Part shown: one piece after another, positions 44,178-53,115 of the stretch
How positions within the stretch are numbered: the stretch's first letter is position 1
Layout of the letters: every line of letters begins with the position of its first letter
Source of the DNA: Maricurvus nonylphenolicus
Lineage (GTDB): Bacteria > Pseudomonadota > Gammaproteobacteria > Pseudomonadales > Cellvibrionaceae
Length of the DNA: 64,000 nt
Reading direction: 5' to 3'
Assembly: GCF_042854845.1 (NCBI RefSeq)
Contig: NZ_AP031498.1
Coordinates: 3,348,001 to 3,412,000, forward strand
The notes under the pieces: model-generated
Database searches by the model: none
Seen by the model: the letters and a program-made list of their open reading frames with translations, nothing else
What the model was told of the DNA's origin: nothing
Translations under genes and position numbers: made by a program

Positions 44178-45014
44178 TTACTTCTTCTTAGCTGGACGAC
44201 CGCGCTTACCAGCAGCCTTTTTCTTGGCGGCAGGCTTTTTCTTAGCAACGGCTTTCTTAGGAGCAGCCTTTTTAGCCGCTTTCTTAGCAGGCTTCTTGGT
44301 TGCTTTCTTAGCAGCAGCTTTAGCTTTAGCGGCAGCTTTCTTCTCTGCAGCTTTAGCCTTGGCAGCAGCCTTCTTCTCAGCAGCTTTAGCTTTAGCAGCA
44401 GCTTTCTTCTCTGCAGCTTTAGCTTTAGCAGCGGCTTTCTTCTCAGCAGCAGCGATCTTAGCTTTAGCTTTCTTCTCTACAGCCTTGGCTTTAGCACCAG
44501 CTTTCTTGGCAGCAGCCTTAACTTTCTTAGCGTCAGCCGCAGCACGCTGCTTCTTCCACTTGGTTTCGAAAGCTTTAACTGCTTTAGCCAGATCACCTTC
44601 AGCTTTAGTAGCCAGAGACTCTTTCAGAGCGTCTACTTTAGCCTTGGCAGCAGCTTCAGCAGCTTTAAGAGAAGCGATAGTCTTAGCAGCAGACAGCTTA
44701 TCTTTAGCTGCAGAAGCCTTCTCGCGAATCGCTTTAGCCTTGGCAGAAGCCTTAGTTGCAGCAGCAGAAGCAGCCTTGGCGGCACGCTTATCAGCAGCTT
44801 TCTTAGACTTGGCAGCCTTGTTTTTAGCAGCAACAGCTTTTTTACGAGCTGCGTCTACAGTTTTGCCTTGAGCTTGCAGATCCTTTTGCAGTTTAGCCAG
44901 AACCTCGGCGGCTTTGTCTACTGCTGGGGAAGTTGCTGCAGCCTTTGCAGGCGCTTTTTTAGCAGCGGCTTTTTTAGCCGGCGCTTTTTTAGCTTTCTTT
45001 GCTACTCTTGCCAT
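44178..45014 (-). CDS. Lysine/alanine-rich histone H1-like protein (AlgP-like)
   Basis: 278 residues, over half alanine or lysine; GAGGAGAA precedes the ATG. The N-terminal basic stretch is followed by a less repetitive middle with LAKLQKDLQAQGKTVDAA and KAVKAFETKWKKQRAAADAKK. The C-terminal third has five near-perfect repeats of KKAAAKAKAAE and ends KRGRPAKKK, an AT-hook-like GRP core. It resembles Pseudomonas AlgP/AlgR3 and bacterial H1-like DNA-binding proteins. Likely binds and compacts DNA. The repeats may vary in number between strains. Confidence 0.85.
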   Translation of the reverse strand: MARVAKKAKKAPAKKAAAKKAPAKAAATSPAVDKAAEVLAKLQKDLQAQGKTVDAARKKAVAAKNKAAKSKKAADKRAAKAASAAATKASAKAKAIREKASAAKDKLSAAKTIASLKAAEAAAKAKVDALKESLATKAEGDLAKAVKAFETKWKKQRAAADAKKVKAAAKKAGAKAKAVEKKAKAKIAAAEKKAAAKAKAAEKKAAAKAKAAEKKAAAKAKAAEKKAAAKAKAAAKKATKKPAKKAAKKAAPKKAVAKKKPAAKKKAAGKRGRPAKKK

Positions 45015-45077
45015 TCTTCGTTCTCCTCGATTTTGAAAAATGCAGAACCACTAACACCTTAGAACCATAGCACAAAT

Positions 45078-45096
45078 AATGAACATCACGTTCATT
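45078..45096 (-). promoter_or_regulatory. Palindromic operator candidate before the AlgP-like gene
   Basis: AATGAAC-ATCAC-GTTCATT, a perfect 7-bp inverted repeat with a 5-bp spacer, 64 bp upstream of the ATG. Size and spacing suit a dimeric repressor. Confidence 0.45.
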
Positions 45097-45923
45097 CCAA
45101 AGAATATTATTTAAAATTTTCAAGTTTTGCACGCTTTCAACGCGTTTTTTTTAAGAAAAAATGCATTTTTCTTATTTTTTTTCCGTTTTCAGAGGAAATT
45201 AATGCTGTCGAAGGCAATTTTTTCATTTTTCGAGCTCAAATTACTCCCCCTACTCCAATCAAAGACCGTAACTTTTTAAAAAGAACAACTTAAAAAGTCC
45301 ACCGCCCGAATTATTAATTTCCCCTACATGATTATCCCCATAAATTCGCCCGTTTAATATCAGGTCAACGGCTAAAAAAGCCTTTTGAATCTAATCGCAG
45401 GTCAAGAAATTAGGAAAAAGAAGAAATTTATCTGTTTGGCAGGCGGGTAAATCTACACAAACCTTAAAAAAAGCCGCTTTGGCCATAAACAACCAGGATT
45501 AATTTCAGAGAAATCTGCCTTTTTATAGATTCACGCACTTATAAAAAGTCGTTAAACATAAAAGTTGTTATTACAGCTAAAGATTTTCCATTCAGTAGAG
45601 GATCTCTGCCCGTATTTTTACATTTTTCAGCCTTTCCAAGAATTCAGGGCAGGCTCTCTAGTAGATTTCCCCCAAATTTTGTCACTAAGGGTAAAACCAA
45701 CCGATTAGAACCAAGAATTGCTTTCCAGTTTCTGTAGTTTTGAAAAACTAGCCTAAATTCGGCACCAGAAAACGCCAGAGAACCATATCAAGCACTAAGA
45801 GGATTACACCCTTACTAGATAGACACAAATCCTGGTAATCCCCAGGGGAAAACCTGTTCTTCCTTCTCTTTATATGACCAAATCGTAATATTTCTCGTAA
45901 GCGCCCATCCTCAAACATCCGGT

Positions 45924-46031
45924 ATGGGATATTTCGCCAAGGATGCAGAAGAAAAATACAAAATGGTGGAGCTACTACATAGAGAGGAGCCAGTCGGTGA
46001 AGTTGCTCGGAGCAATCAGCCCATTGCTTAA
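45924..46031 (+). pseudogene. Possible transposase helix-turn-helix remnant
   Basis: A 35-codon frame whose product includes EEKYKMVELLHREEPVGEVA, reminiscent of the N-terminal helix-turn-helix of IS3/IS481-type transposases. It stops early and no terminal repeats or further domains are seen. Weak evidence. Confidence 0.25.
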
Positions 46032-46071
46032 GCAGCTTCACCGGCTGAGCCCGGATTTAGCCCGAACAGAC

Positions 46072-46101
46072 AAAAAAAATGGGCTCCAAAAGGAGCCCAT
46101 T
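46072..46101 (-). terminator. Terminator of adk
   Basis: ATGGGCTCC / GGAGCCCAT with an AAAA loop, followed on the minus strand by a run of eight T. Confidence 0.93.
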
Positions 46102-46124
46102 CTTATTTCTACGAAAAAGTAAGC

Positions 46125-46775
46125 TTAGCCAAGCGCAGCAAATACCTTATCGCGGATATCTTCTACACTGCCAACACCTTCGACGCGAACATACTCCGGT
46201 GCCTGGCCACCTTTTTCCGCCAGCTGCTGATAGAAATCAACCAGAGGTTTGGTTTGGTCGTGGTAAACACCCAGACGCTTGCGAACAGTATCCTCTTTGT
46301 CGTCTTCACGCTGAATCAGCGCTTCACCGGTAACGTCATCCAGGCCTTCTTGCTTAGGCGCGTTATGGATAACGTGATAAACACGGCCAGAAGCTTCGTG
46401 AACACGACGACCACTCAAACGGGAAACGATTTCCTCATCATCAACGTTGATTTCGACTACCCAATCGATCTCTACGCCCGCTTCAACCAGCGCTTCGGCT
46501 TGAGGAATAGTGCGTGGGAAACCATCAAACAGGAAACCGTTGGCGCAATCAGACTCAGTAATACGCTCTTTTACCAGCGCAATAATAATGTCATCAGAAA
46601 CCAGGCCACCGGATGCCATGATATCTTTAACCTTCAGGCCTAGCGGAGTTCCCGCTTTAACGGCCGCACGGAGCATATCGCCTGTGGAGATTTGTGGAAT
46701 TCCATATTTTTCCATAATGAACTGGGCCTGAGTGCCTTTGCCGGCACCCGGAGCACCCAAAAGGATAGTACGCAT
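46125..46775 (-). CDS. adk: Adenylate kinase
   Basis: 216 residues from ATG 46775 giving MRTILLGAPGAGKGTQAQF; an upstream in-frame extension to 46874 is not part of the family. P-loop GAPGAGKGT, NMP-binding ISTGDMLRAAVKAGT and a long LID with GRRVHEASGRVYH. It interconverts ATP, AMP and ADP. Monocistronic with its own terminator. Confidence 0.97.
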   Translation of the reverse strand: MRTILLGAPGAGKGTQAQFIMEKYGIPQISTGDMLRAAVKAGTPLGLKVKDIMASGGLVSDDIIIALVKERITESDCANGFLFDGFPRTIPQAEALVEAGVEIDWVVEINVDDEEIVSRLSGRRVHEASGRVYHVIHNAPKQEGLDDVTGEALIQREDDKEDTVRKRLGVYHDQTKPLVDFYQQLAEKGGQAPEYVRVEGVGSVEDIRDKVFAALG

Positions 46776-47395
46776 AGGGGATATCTCTCCTGGTCTTGGT
46801 CTCTCGCTAACCGCCTTGAACTGGGCCTTCTGCACCAAAAGCCCGGGACGGATCTCTGCATAAAAAAGGGGCATACCTTACACGTCAGGGGGCCGAATCA
46901 CAAGCTAATCACTAGGCTGGATGGCTGAAATAGCTTGTCTCTACGGCTCAAATACCCACCCCGCAAGGTGTAATACTCGCCTATATAGGGGGCCATAGCT
47001 AGAAGCTATAGAAATCCCGACGGTGTTTGGTAAATACCCAATAATTTCAGAAATACCCGCCTGACTCAATCCGACTTTCGTCTATTTAAATGACCGGAGC
47101 GTTACTGACATTGCCCTACGAGGTTCTTACCAGCCTTCCCAGCCACAACTTTGAACAAATGTATCAGGCCCGATGTTAACCTCCACGCATATTTGAGCCT
47201 TTAGATTTCCCCTGCCCTGGCTATGGTCTATAACTATAAATAAGCCCTTTGTATTGAGGCGAAACCCAGGTGCCGCGCATAAAAAAACCATTAGGAGACA
47301 TAAACCGTCAGGTGCAATGAAACGCGCGAGCTAAACGGCAATCAACCCTAACCCGCTTTACTCAACTTTTACTGCATTTTTACGAGGTAATATCT
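46776..47395. other. Non-coding divergent region between adk and the 47396 gene (620 bp)
   Basis: It should contain promoters in both directions. A small inverted repeat ATAGCT-AGA-AGCTAT lies at 46995-47009. TATAAC and TATAAA boxes near 47229-47240 could be -10 elements for the plus-strand gene, without a good -35. Otherwise I see nothing definite. Confidence 0.4.
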
Positions 47396-47758
47396 ATGAA
47401 GGTCAATGATCTTGTGCAGTTATGGGAAAACACTGCCAGTGGCCAGCTCACTCAATCTACGTACACAATACAGCTCCCAATAGAGGATGCCGCCAAACTG
47501 GCTGCGCTTGCCGAGATGTATCCCAAACGCAGTCTTGAAAACCTCATGACCGATTTACTGAATGCCGCCCTCAACGAGATCGAAGGGAGCCTTCCCTACG
47601 TAAAAGGCAGCAAAGTCATCGCGGAAGATGAACTGGGTGACCCAATGTTTGAAGATATTGGTCCTACTCCTCGCTTCCTCACCTTAACCCGCAAACATTT
47701 AGCCAGAATCCGTGAACAGCAGTCACAGGACACTGGCACAACCGTTCCGTCTCACTAA
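47396..47758 (+). CDS. Conserved small protein (annotated elsewhere as type 1 pili tip component-like)
   Basis: 120 residues; the start MKVNDLVQLWENTASGQLT has ACGAGG upstream. The sequence has a ribbon-helix-helix-like stretch (YTIQLPIEDAAKLAALAEMYPKRSLENLMTDLL) followed by an acidic middle. Homologues are common in Pseudomonas-type genomes, sometimes called pilin tip or assembly protein without clear support. No signal peptide, so cytoplasmic; a DNA-binding or regulatory role seems more likely than pilus structure. Confidence 0.65.
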   Translation: MKVNDLVQLWENTASGQLTQSTYTIQLPIEDAAKLAALAEMYPKRSLENLMTDLLNAALNEIEGSLPYVKGSKVIAEDELGDPMFEDIGPTPRFLTLTRKHLARIREQQSQDTGTTVPSH

Positions 47759-47769
47759 TTCCCAGACCT

Positions 47770-47822
47770 ATGCGGCCGCTTTGCGGCTGCATAACCTACT
47801 TTCATAAGCCCTTTGGGGTTAT
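47770..47822 (+). terminator. Two hairpins between the small-protein genes
   Basis: ATGCGGCCGC / GCGGCTGCAT (47770-47792, one G-U pair) has no T-tract. ATAAGCCC / GGGGTTAT (47804-47822, one mismatch) is followed by CTTTTTG. The second may terminate transcription of the preceding gene. Confidence 0.4.
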
Positions 47823-47909
47823 ATCCTTTTTGTCAAAAGAATCCCTTACATCTCAACTAACCTTATAGGGAACAGCTTACTTTCTTCTTTTCTACGGAGG
47901 GTGATTACC

Positions 47910-48554
47910 ATGGGTCTATTTTCCCGTAGCCATTCAAAAGACGAAGTCATCACAGACCCTTTTGAACCAGTCCCACTGCCGGACGCCAGTGATTTAGATG
48001 AATCCTTCCTCGCCGATGACGATTTTGATCCCGCAGAAATAGCGGCACCCGAGGCACCGGTAAAAAAACTTAGCTACGGCATTGAAGATGCCATTTCACT
48101 GATGCGAACACTGCCTGCAGACAACAAAGAACTGGTTGTCACTGTCGTAAAGAAAACCCTGGAATCCACCCAAATCGCTCTGGAAGAGATTATTGATGAC
48201 GCCAAGAGCAAAGAGCAGCGCCTTCGGGATAGAACACAGCAACTGCAAACTGAAATCAAAAACCTGCAGCAAGACATCGAAACGCGTACCAAGGAAATTA
48301 CCAGTCTGAAAGCTGATCTAAAAGAAACACTGAGCGTAAAAGAAAAACTGGAACTGGCTCAGAAACTGGAAGGCAGAAATGCCACTGCTAAAACTGAAGC
48401 CCAGCAAAAAACTCCCGTACCGGACAAATCAGCTGAAGAGACAAAAGCTCAACCTGCTACAACCAAACCTGCAGCACAGGCTTCTGCAAAATCCGAATCC
48501 CCTGCAAAGCCTAATACGTCCGCAAAGCCTGATGAACAAGGATCGCTACATTAA
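47910..48554 (+). CDS. Coiled-coil protein of unknown function
   Basis: 214 residues from ATG 47910, with GGAGG 9 nt upstream. The acidic N-terminal ~60 residues lead to a helical region (DAISLMRTLPADNKELVVTV) and a long coiled coil at about 90-150 (KSKEQRLRDRTQQLQTEIKN). The C-terminal ~60 residues are low-complexity Lys/Pro/Ala (AQPATTKPAAQASAKSESPA). No membrane segment. I do not recognise a family. Confidence 0.65.
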   Translation: MGLFSRSHSKDEVITDPFEPVPLPDASDLDESFLADDDFDPAEIAAPEAPVKKLSYGIEDAISLMRTLPADNKELVVTVVKKTLESTQIALEEIIDDAKSKEQRLRDRTQQLQTEIKNLQQDIETRTKEITSLKADLKETLSVKEKLELAQKLEGRNATAKTEAQQKTPVPDKSAEETKAQPATTKPAAQASAKSESPAKPNTSAKPDEQGSLH

Positions 48555-48575
48555 AGAGTAACAGGCGGCAGGAGT

Positions 48576-49394
48576 TTACAAGCCTTCCGTCTTGGCTTTA
48601 TCCCACAAACTATCCATCAACGCCAGAGAGGCCTCTTCGGGGGTCTGGCCCTGTACGCTGAGTTGCTGTTCAATATACTGAAAACGTCGCTCAAACTTGC
48701 TATTGGTCCCTCGCAGAGCCCCCTCAGGCTCCACTTTCAGGTGACGGCAGCCGTTTACCAGCGCAAACAACAAGTCCCCCATTTCGTCGGTGATAGCGGC
48801 TTTATCGTCCGTCTTAATGGCTTGCCTTAACTCACCGATCTCTTCTTCGACCTTATCCAGCACTCCACCGATATCCGGCCAATCAAAGCCTACATTAGCG
48901 GCACGTTTTTGCAGTTTGGCTGCACGGGTTAATGCAGGCAGATTAACAGGCACATCATCCAGTACACCCTGCTGACCTTTAGCAGCTCGCTCTTCGGCTT
49001 TTAAGGCTTCCCAACGAGCCTTGATCTCAGTATCAGAATCACGCCCCAAAGCACCGACACGGCTCTCCAGCGTATTTTCAGGAAACACATGGGGATGGCG
49101 TCGAACCAGTTTGGTAACCAGCTCAGAGACAATATCGTTGAAGTTAAAACGCTGCTCTTCTTCGGCTAATTGGCTGTAGAAAATTACCTGGAATAACAAA
49201 TCACCTAATTCTTCTCGCAGGTGATCATAGTTTTCCCGCTCAATGGCATCGACCACTTCGTAAGCTTCTTCAATGGTAGAAGGGGCAATGGTGCGATAGC
49301 TTTGCTCGATGTCCCAGGGACAACCATCGACAGGATCCCTTAGCCGGGCCATTAAGGTCAGCAAATCACTGACATCGTAACGCCTAGAAGTCAC
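48576..49394 (-). CDS. mazG: Nucleoside triphosphate pyrophosphohydrolase MazG
   Basis: 272 residues with two MazG domains. The first has VDGCPWDIEQSYRTIAPSTIEEAYEVVDAI and ELGDLLFQVIFYSQLA; the second has DKVEEEIGELRQAI and DEMGDLLFALVN. It hydrolyses NTPs to NMP and pyrophosphate. Adjacent to relA, consistent with a link to ppGpp stress physiology and the Pseudomonas order. Confidence 0.96.
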   Translation of the reverse strand: MTSRRYDVSDLLTLMARLRDPVDGCPWDIEQSYRTIAPSTIEEAYEVVDAIERENYDHLREELGDLLFQVIFYSQLAEEEQRFNFNDIVSELVTKLVRRHPHVFPENTLESRVGALGRDSDTEIKARWEALKAEERAAKGQQGVLDDVPVNLPALTRAAKLQKRAANVGFDWPDIGGVLDKVEEEIGELRQAIKTDDKAAITDEMGDLLFALVNGCRHLKVEPEGALRGTNSKFERRFQYIEQQLSVQGQTPEEASLALMDSLWDKAKTEGL

Positions 49395-49422
49395 AGCATT
49401 CCCCCAGAAGAATACCTATAAA

Positions 49423-51666
49423 TTAATGTTTACGGCGAGCAGATGCCACGTTCGGCAACTGATTTAAACGCGCCAATACACGACTCAATTCCGAGAAGTT
49501 GCGAATCTCGACGGTGATACCCATATCCACGGTATTTTTCCGTTTGTCAGACAAGGTTTGCATCGCGCTAATATTGATACGCTCATTATCCAGCAAGGCG
49601 GTAATGTCTCGCAGCAGGCCGTGACGGTCAAACGCTTCGATAATCAAGTCCACCGAGTAGAAACTCTCCGGCGCCGCGGCCCACTCGACCTTGATAATTC
49701 GCTCGGGTTCATCGGAAGCCAATTGCAGGATATTGCTACAATCCTGACGGTGGATAGACACTCCCTTACCCAGGGTAATGTAGCCGCTAATGGCATCACC
49801 TGGTACAGGCCGACAACAGCCTGCGATATGGGTTAACAAATTACCCACACCATCAATATACACATCGGTACTACTTTTCTGGTCTGAAGCTTTACCGGTG
49901 AGACTCACTACCGGTTCAACTTCCGGCTGGTCGGCCAACAGCTGCTTCTGCGCTGCATTGAGTACCTGACCAACACCTAAATCGCTGGCACCAACTGCCG
50001 CATAGAGATCATCCAGACCTTTTAAGTTGAGCTTTTCTGCCAATGCATCAAAGTCGAGTCCTTCGACCCCCAGGCGACGGAATTCCTTATCGAGAATGGC
50101 TCGACCATCGGCAATATTCTGATCTCGCGCCTGTAATTTAAACCAGTGCTGAACCTTGGCCCTGGCACGGCCTGTAGTGAGATAACCCAGCGCTGGCGAC
50201 AACCAATCCCGGCTGGGTGAATCCAGCTTACCGGTCATAATTTCAACCTGATCGGAGGTTTTCAGGCTGTAGTTTAGCGGCACGATACGGCCATTCACTT
50301 TGGCACCGCGACAGCGGTTACCCACATCGGTATGAATGCGGTAGGCAAAATCAAGGGGCGTTGCACTTGGTGGCAAATCAATCACATGGCCATCGGGTGT
50401 AAAAACGTAAATACGGTCCTGCTCGACACCGGAAGACAAGTCATCTTCAAGTGGATCGCCACCCAGCTCTTCATGCCATTCCAATACTTGCCGCAGCCAG
50501 GCAATTTTTTGCTCGTAGCTGTCTTCACTACCTTCCTGGTCAGTGCCTTTGTACAACCAATGAGCACAAACACCAAATTCGGCCTCTTCATGCATGGCCT
50601 TGGTACGAATCTGGATTTCCAGCACCTTACGATCAGGTCCAATAACCGCCGTATGTAATGAGCGGTAACCATTTTCTTTTGGCGAGGCGATGTAATCATC
50701 AAACTCATTTGGGATATTGCGCCACAGATTGTGCACCACCCCCAATACGGCATAACAGTCACGTACCGTCGGCACCAAAATACGGACCGCGCGAATATCG
50801 TAAACCTGTGAAAAACCAATATCCTTGCGACGCATTTTCCGCCAGATACTGTAGATATGTTTGGCACGACCAAAAATTTCTGCATCGATATTTATCGCGT
50901 TTAATTCTTTGTTAAGAATCTTCAGCACATTATCGATATAACCTTGGCGATCAACACGACGCTCGTCCAACAAACGCGCAATGTGCATATAATCGTCAGG
51001 TTCAAGGTAGCGGAAGGATAGGTCTTCCAGCTCCCACTTAATATGACCGATCCCTAATCGGTGGGCTAAGGGCGCATAAATATCAGCCACTTCGCGGGCT
51101 ACCCGACGGCGCTTTTCTTCATCGGTATTTTTTACCGCCCGTATCGCGCAGGTACGCTCCGCCAGTTTGATCAAGGCAACACGTACATCGTCAACCATTG
51201 CCACCAGCATTTTGCGAATCTTTTCGCCCTGCTCTTCCGACTGGCGACCAAATACACTGCCCTCTGAACTTGTGCGCAAGTTGGAAATCGCAGCCATGCG
51301 CAGAACACCTTTGATCAGTTTGGCTACGACTGCACCAAACTCATCCTCGACGTGCTTTAAGGTAATTTTATTCTCGCGCACGGCGCGATAGAGGATCGCC
51401 GCTTGCAGGGTTTCACAATCCAACTGCAAGTCAGCGAGGATCTCGGCCATTTCCAGACCTGTGCGAAAACTGCTGCTACCATCGGGCCAGATATTTTCTG
51501 CGGCAATCGCATCCTGCTCGGCCCGGAAGCTGCGCTCACAGGCGCGCTTAATGGGTGCTCTGGCGCTGACTTCCAGGGTATCCAGCTCATAGAGACGGCT
51601 AATCCATGCATCGATATCAACAACACCATCATCGGTGATGGGATGATCTTCTCTAACTTTAACCAT
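49423..51666 (-). CDS. relA: GTP pyrophosphokinase RelA
   Basis: 747 residues. The N-terminal HD-type region lacks the usual HD pair (ILYRAVRENKITLKHVEDEF), so it is a synthase-only RelA rather than SpoT. Synthetase motifs include RRKDIGFSQVYDIRAVRILV and NGYRSLHTAVIGPDRKVLEIQIRT. The TGS domain has IYVFTPDGHVIDLPPSATPLDFAYRIH. Conserved cysteines (HIAGCCRPVPGD) and a C-terminal ACT domain follow. It senses uncharged tRNA on ribosomes and makes (p)ppGpp. Confidence 0.97.
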   Translation of the reverse strand: MVKVREDHPITDDGVVDIDAWISRLYELDTLEVSARAPIKRACERSFRAEQDAIAAENIWPDGSSSFRTGLEMAEILADLQLDCETLQAAILYRAVRENKITLKHVEDEFGAVVAKLIKGVLRMAAISNLRTSSEGSVFGRQSEEQGEKIRKMLVAMVDDVRVALIKLAERTCAIRAVKNTDEEKRRRVAREVADIYAPLAHRLGIGHIKWELEDLSFRYLEPDDYMHIARLLDERRVDRQGYIDNVLKILNKELNAINIDAEIFGRAKHIYSIWRKMRRKDIGFSQVYDIRAVRILVPTVRDCYAVLGVVHNLWRNIPNEFDDYIASPKENGYRSLHTAVIGPDRKVLEIQIRTKAMHEEAEFGVCAHWLYKGTDQEGSEDSYEQKIAWLRQVLEWHEELGGDPLEDDLSSGVEQDRIYVFTPDGHVIDLPPSATPLDFAYRIHTDVGNRCRGAKVNGRIVPLNYSLKTSDQVEIMTGKLDSPSRDWLSPALGYLTTGRARAKVQHWFKLQARDQNIADGRAILDKEFRRLGVEGLDFDALAEKLNLKGLDDLYAAVGASDLGVGQVLNAAQKQLLADQPEVEPVVSLTGKASDQKSSTDVYIDGVGNLLTHIAGCCRPVPGDAISGYITLGKGVSIHRQDCSNILQLASDEPERIIKVEWAAAPESFYSVDLIIEAFDRHGLLRDITALLDNERINISAMQTLSDKRKNTVDMGITVEIRNFSELSRVLARLNQLPNVASARRKH

Positions 51667-51764
51667 AATGCTTACTTTGGTTTCCTATACCGCAAATGTG
51701 TACTTCATCCATCTAAATCACAAACGCTATGACATAATTACGCATAACCTTAACCACGTACAAA

Positions 51765-53084
51765 TTAACTACGTGTAAACAGCGCCATGGATTCAATATG
51801 TGCTGTATGAGGGAACATATCCATTACCCCCAAGCGCGCCAAGCGAAACCCCTGATCTGCCAGCGCTTTGGCATCACGAGCCAAACTGGCCGGATTACAG
51901 GAGACATATACAATCTTATCTGCCTGCAAGCGCCCCAATAAAGCCGCCACCTGCTGGGCTCCAGCTCTAGGTGGATCTAATAAGACCGCATCAATTGCCC
52001 GATGGTTCCATGCTTTTTCACAATCATCTTGCTCAAGATCCGCAGCCACAAATTCACAATTGGTCAGCAGATTAGCCTCAGAATTCTCTCGGCCCCGCTG
52101 AACCATAGATTCTATGGCCTCTACACCAATCACATGGGCCGCCCGACGTGCCAATGGTAGAGTAAAGTTGCCAATCCCACAAAACAGATCCAGGACGGTT
52201 TCCGAGCCCTGCAACTGTAGCCAGTCAATCGCTTGAGAGACCATTTGCCGGTTTATATCGGTATTAACCTGGGTGAAATCAGCCGGGTGAAAGCCCAAAC
52301 GCACATCAAACGCCGGCAAGTCATAGAACAAGCGTGGATCCACTGCCTCTCCGGTTGAATCCTGTAAACCACCGTGCCTCTCACCTTGCAGCCACAGACT
52401 AACACCGGACTCACTGGCCACACCCTGCAGCCAGGTACGTACTTTCTCTGGCAGCGCCTTGGTATGGCGAACCACTGCAGCTGCCGCGCCCTCTACATAC
52501 ACCAATTCAATATGGCTAATTCCGCCGACTTTGGCGTATTGAGGCAAAGCCTGTATAGCGTCGATAAAAGGCCGTAGCTCGGCAGCCAGGACACGGCAAT
52601 GATCAATGGCGACAAACGCTTTGCTGTCGCGCTGGCGAAAGGCCAGTCTGCCCTGACGATCGACACCCAGCCGGGCGCGACTTCGATAATGCCACGGCGC
52701 AGAGACTAAAGCTGGCGCAAGCGCCTCAGGCTCTAACCCTGCCTGGCGCTGCATTTGTTCAAGTACACTGCGTTGCTTAAACGCTAGCTGAGCCTCATCA
52801 TTCTGGTGCTGCAGATTACAGCCACCACAGCGCCCATAGTATTCACAGGGGGCTGAAACTCGCTCAGGTGAGGCGCTAACAATATTGCCAGCCTGACATT
52901 CAGCATAACGTCGCTGCGCCTTGAAATGTTGTACCGATACGGTCTCAGCGGGGAGCGCCCCGGTCACAAATACTGTCTGCCCCCGATAATGCGCTATGCC
53001 ACGACCATCATAGGACTGACGATCAATATGAAGCTGTCGGGGAGCCTCAACCTGTTTTTTGGTGGGCTTAAAAATTTTCGCCAT
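51765..53084 (-). CDS. rlmD: 23S rRNA (uracil1939-C5)-methyltransferase RlmD
   Basis: 439 residues. N-terminal TRAM domain, iron-sulfur cysteines CEYYGRCGGCNLQHQ, SAM motif VLDLFCGIGNFTLPLA, DPPRAG and the catalytic cysteine in VYVSCNPASLARDAKAL-like sequence. Conserved neighbour of relA and cysM. Confidence 0.96.
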   Translation of the reverse strand: MAKIFKPTKKQVEAPRQLHIDRQSYDGRGIAHYRGQTVFVTGALPAETVSVQHFKAQRRYAECQAGNIVSASPERVSAPCEYYGRCGGCNLQHQNDEAQLAFKQRSVLEQMQRQAGLEPEALAPALVSAPWHYRSRARLGVDRQGRLAFRQRDSKAFVAIDHCRVLAAELRPFIDAIQALPQYAKVGGISHIELVYVEGAAAAVVRHTKALPEKVRTWLQGVASESGVSLWLQGERHGGLQDSTGEAVDPRLFYDLPAFDVRLGFHPADFTQVNTDINRQMVSQAIDWLQLQGSETVLDLFCGIGNFTLPLARRAAHVIGVEAIESMVQRGRENSEANLLTNCEFVAADLEQDDCEKAWNHRAIDAVLLDPPRAGAQQVAALLGRLQADKIVYVSCNPASLARDAKALADQGFRLARLGVMDMFPHTAHIESMALFTRS

Positions 53085-53115
53085 CGTGGCTGAGTACTTT
53101 TAACTTACGATTAAC

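Larger units (their letters stand above)
45015..46071. other. AT-rich gene-poor stretch upstream of the AlgP-like gene (1.06 kb)
   Basis: No convincing gene. Next to the AlgP-like start lies an inverted repeat (45078-45096). Around 45145-45178 there are long T and A runs with an AAAAATGCATTTTT palindrome (45157-45170), suggestive of curved DNA. TAGTTTT-GA-AAAACTA is at 45735-45750. A possible transposase remnant is at 45924-46031. I found no tRNA or rRNA. Confidence 0.5.

Noticed and set aside
44125..44871. Plus-strand Ala/Phe/Leu-rich frame opposite the AlgP-like gene
   Set aside because: It mimics a membrane protein only because the complement of Lys/Ala codons reads as Phe/Leu/Ala; the minus strand has the ribosome site and terminator.
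45748..46041. Minus-strand frame of 97 codons in the gene-poor interval
   Set aside because: No ribosome site or family similarity; it overlaps the possible transposase relic on the other strand.
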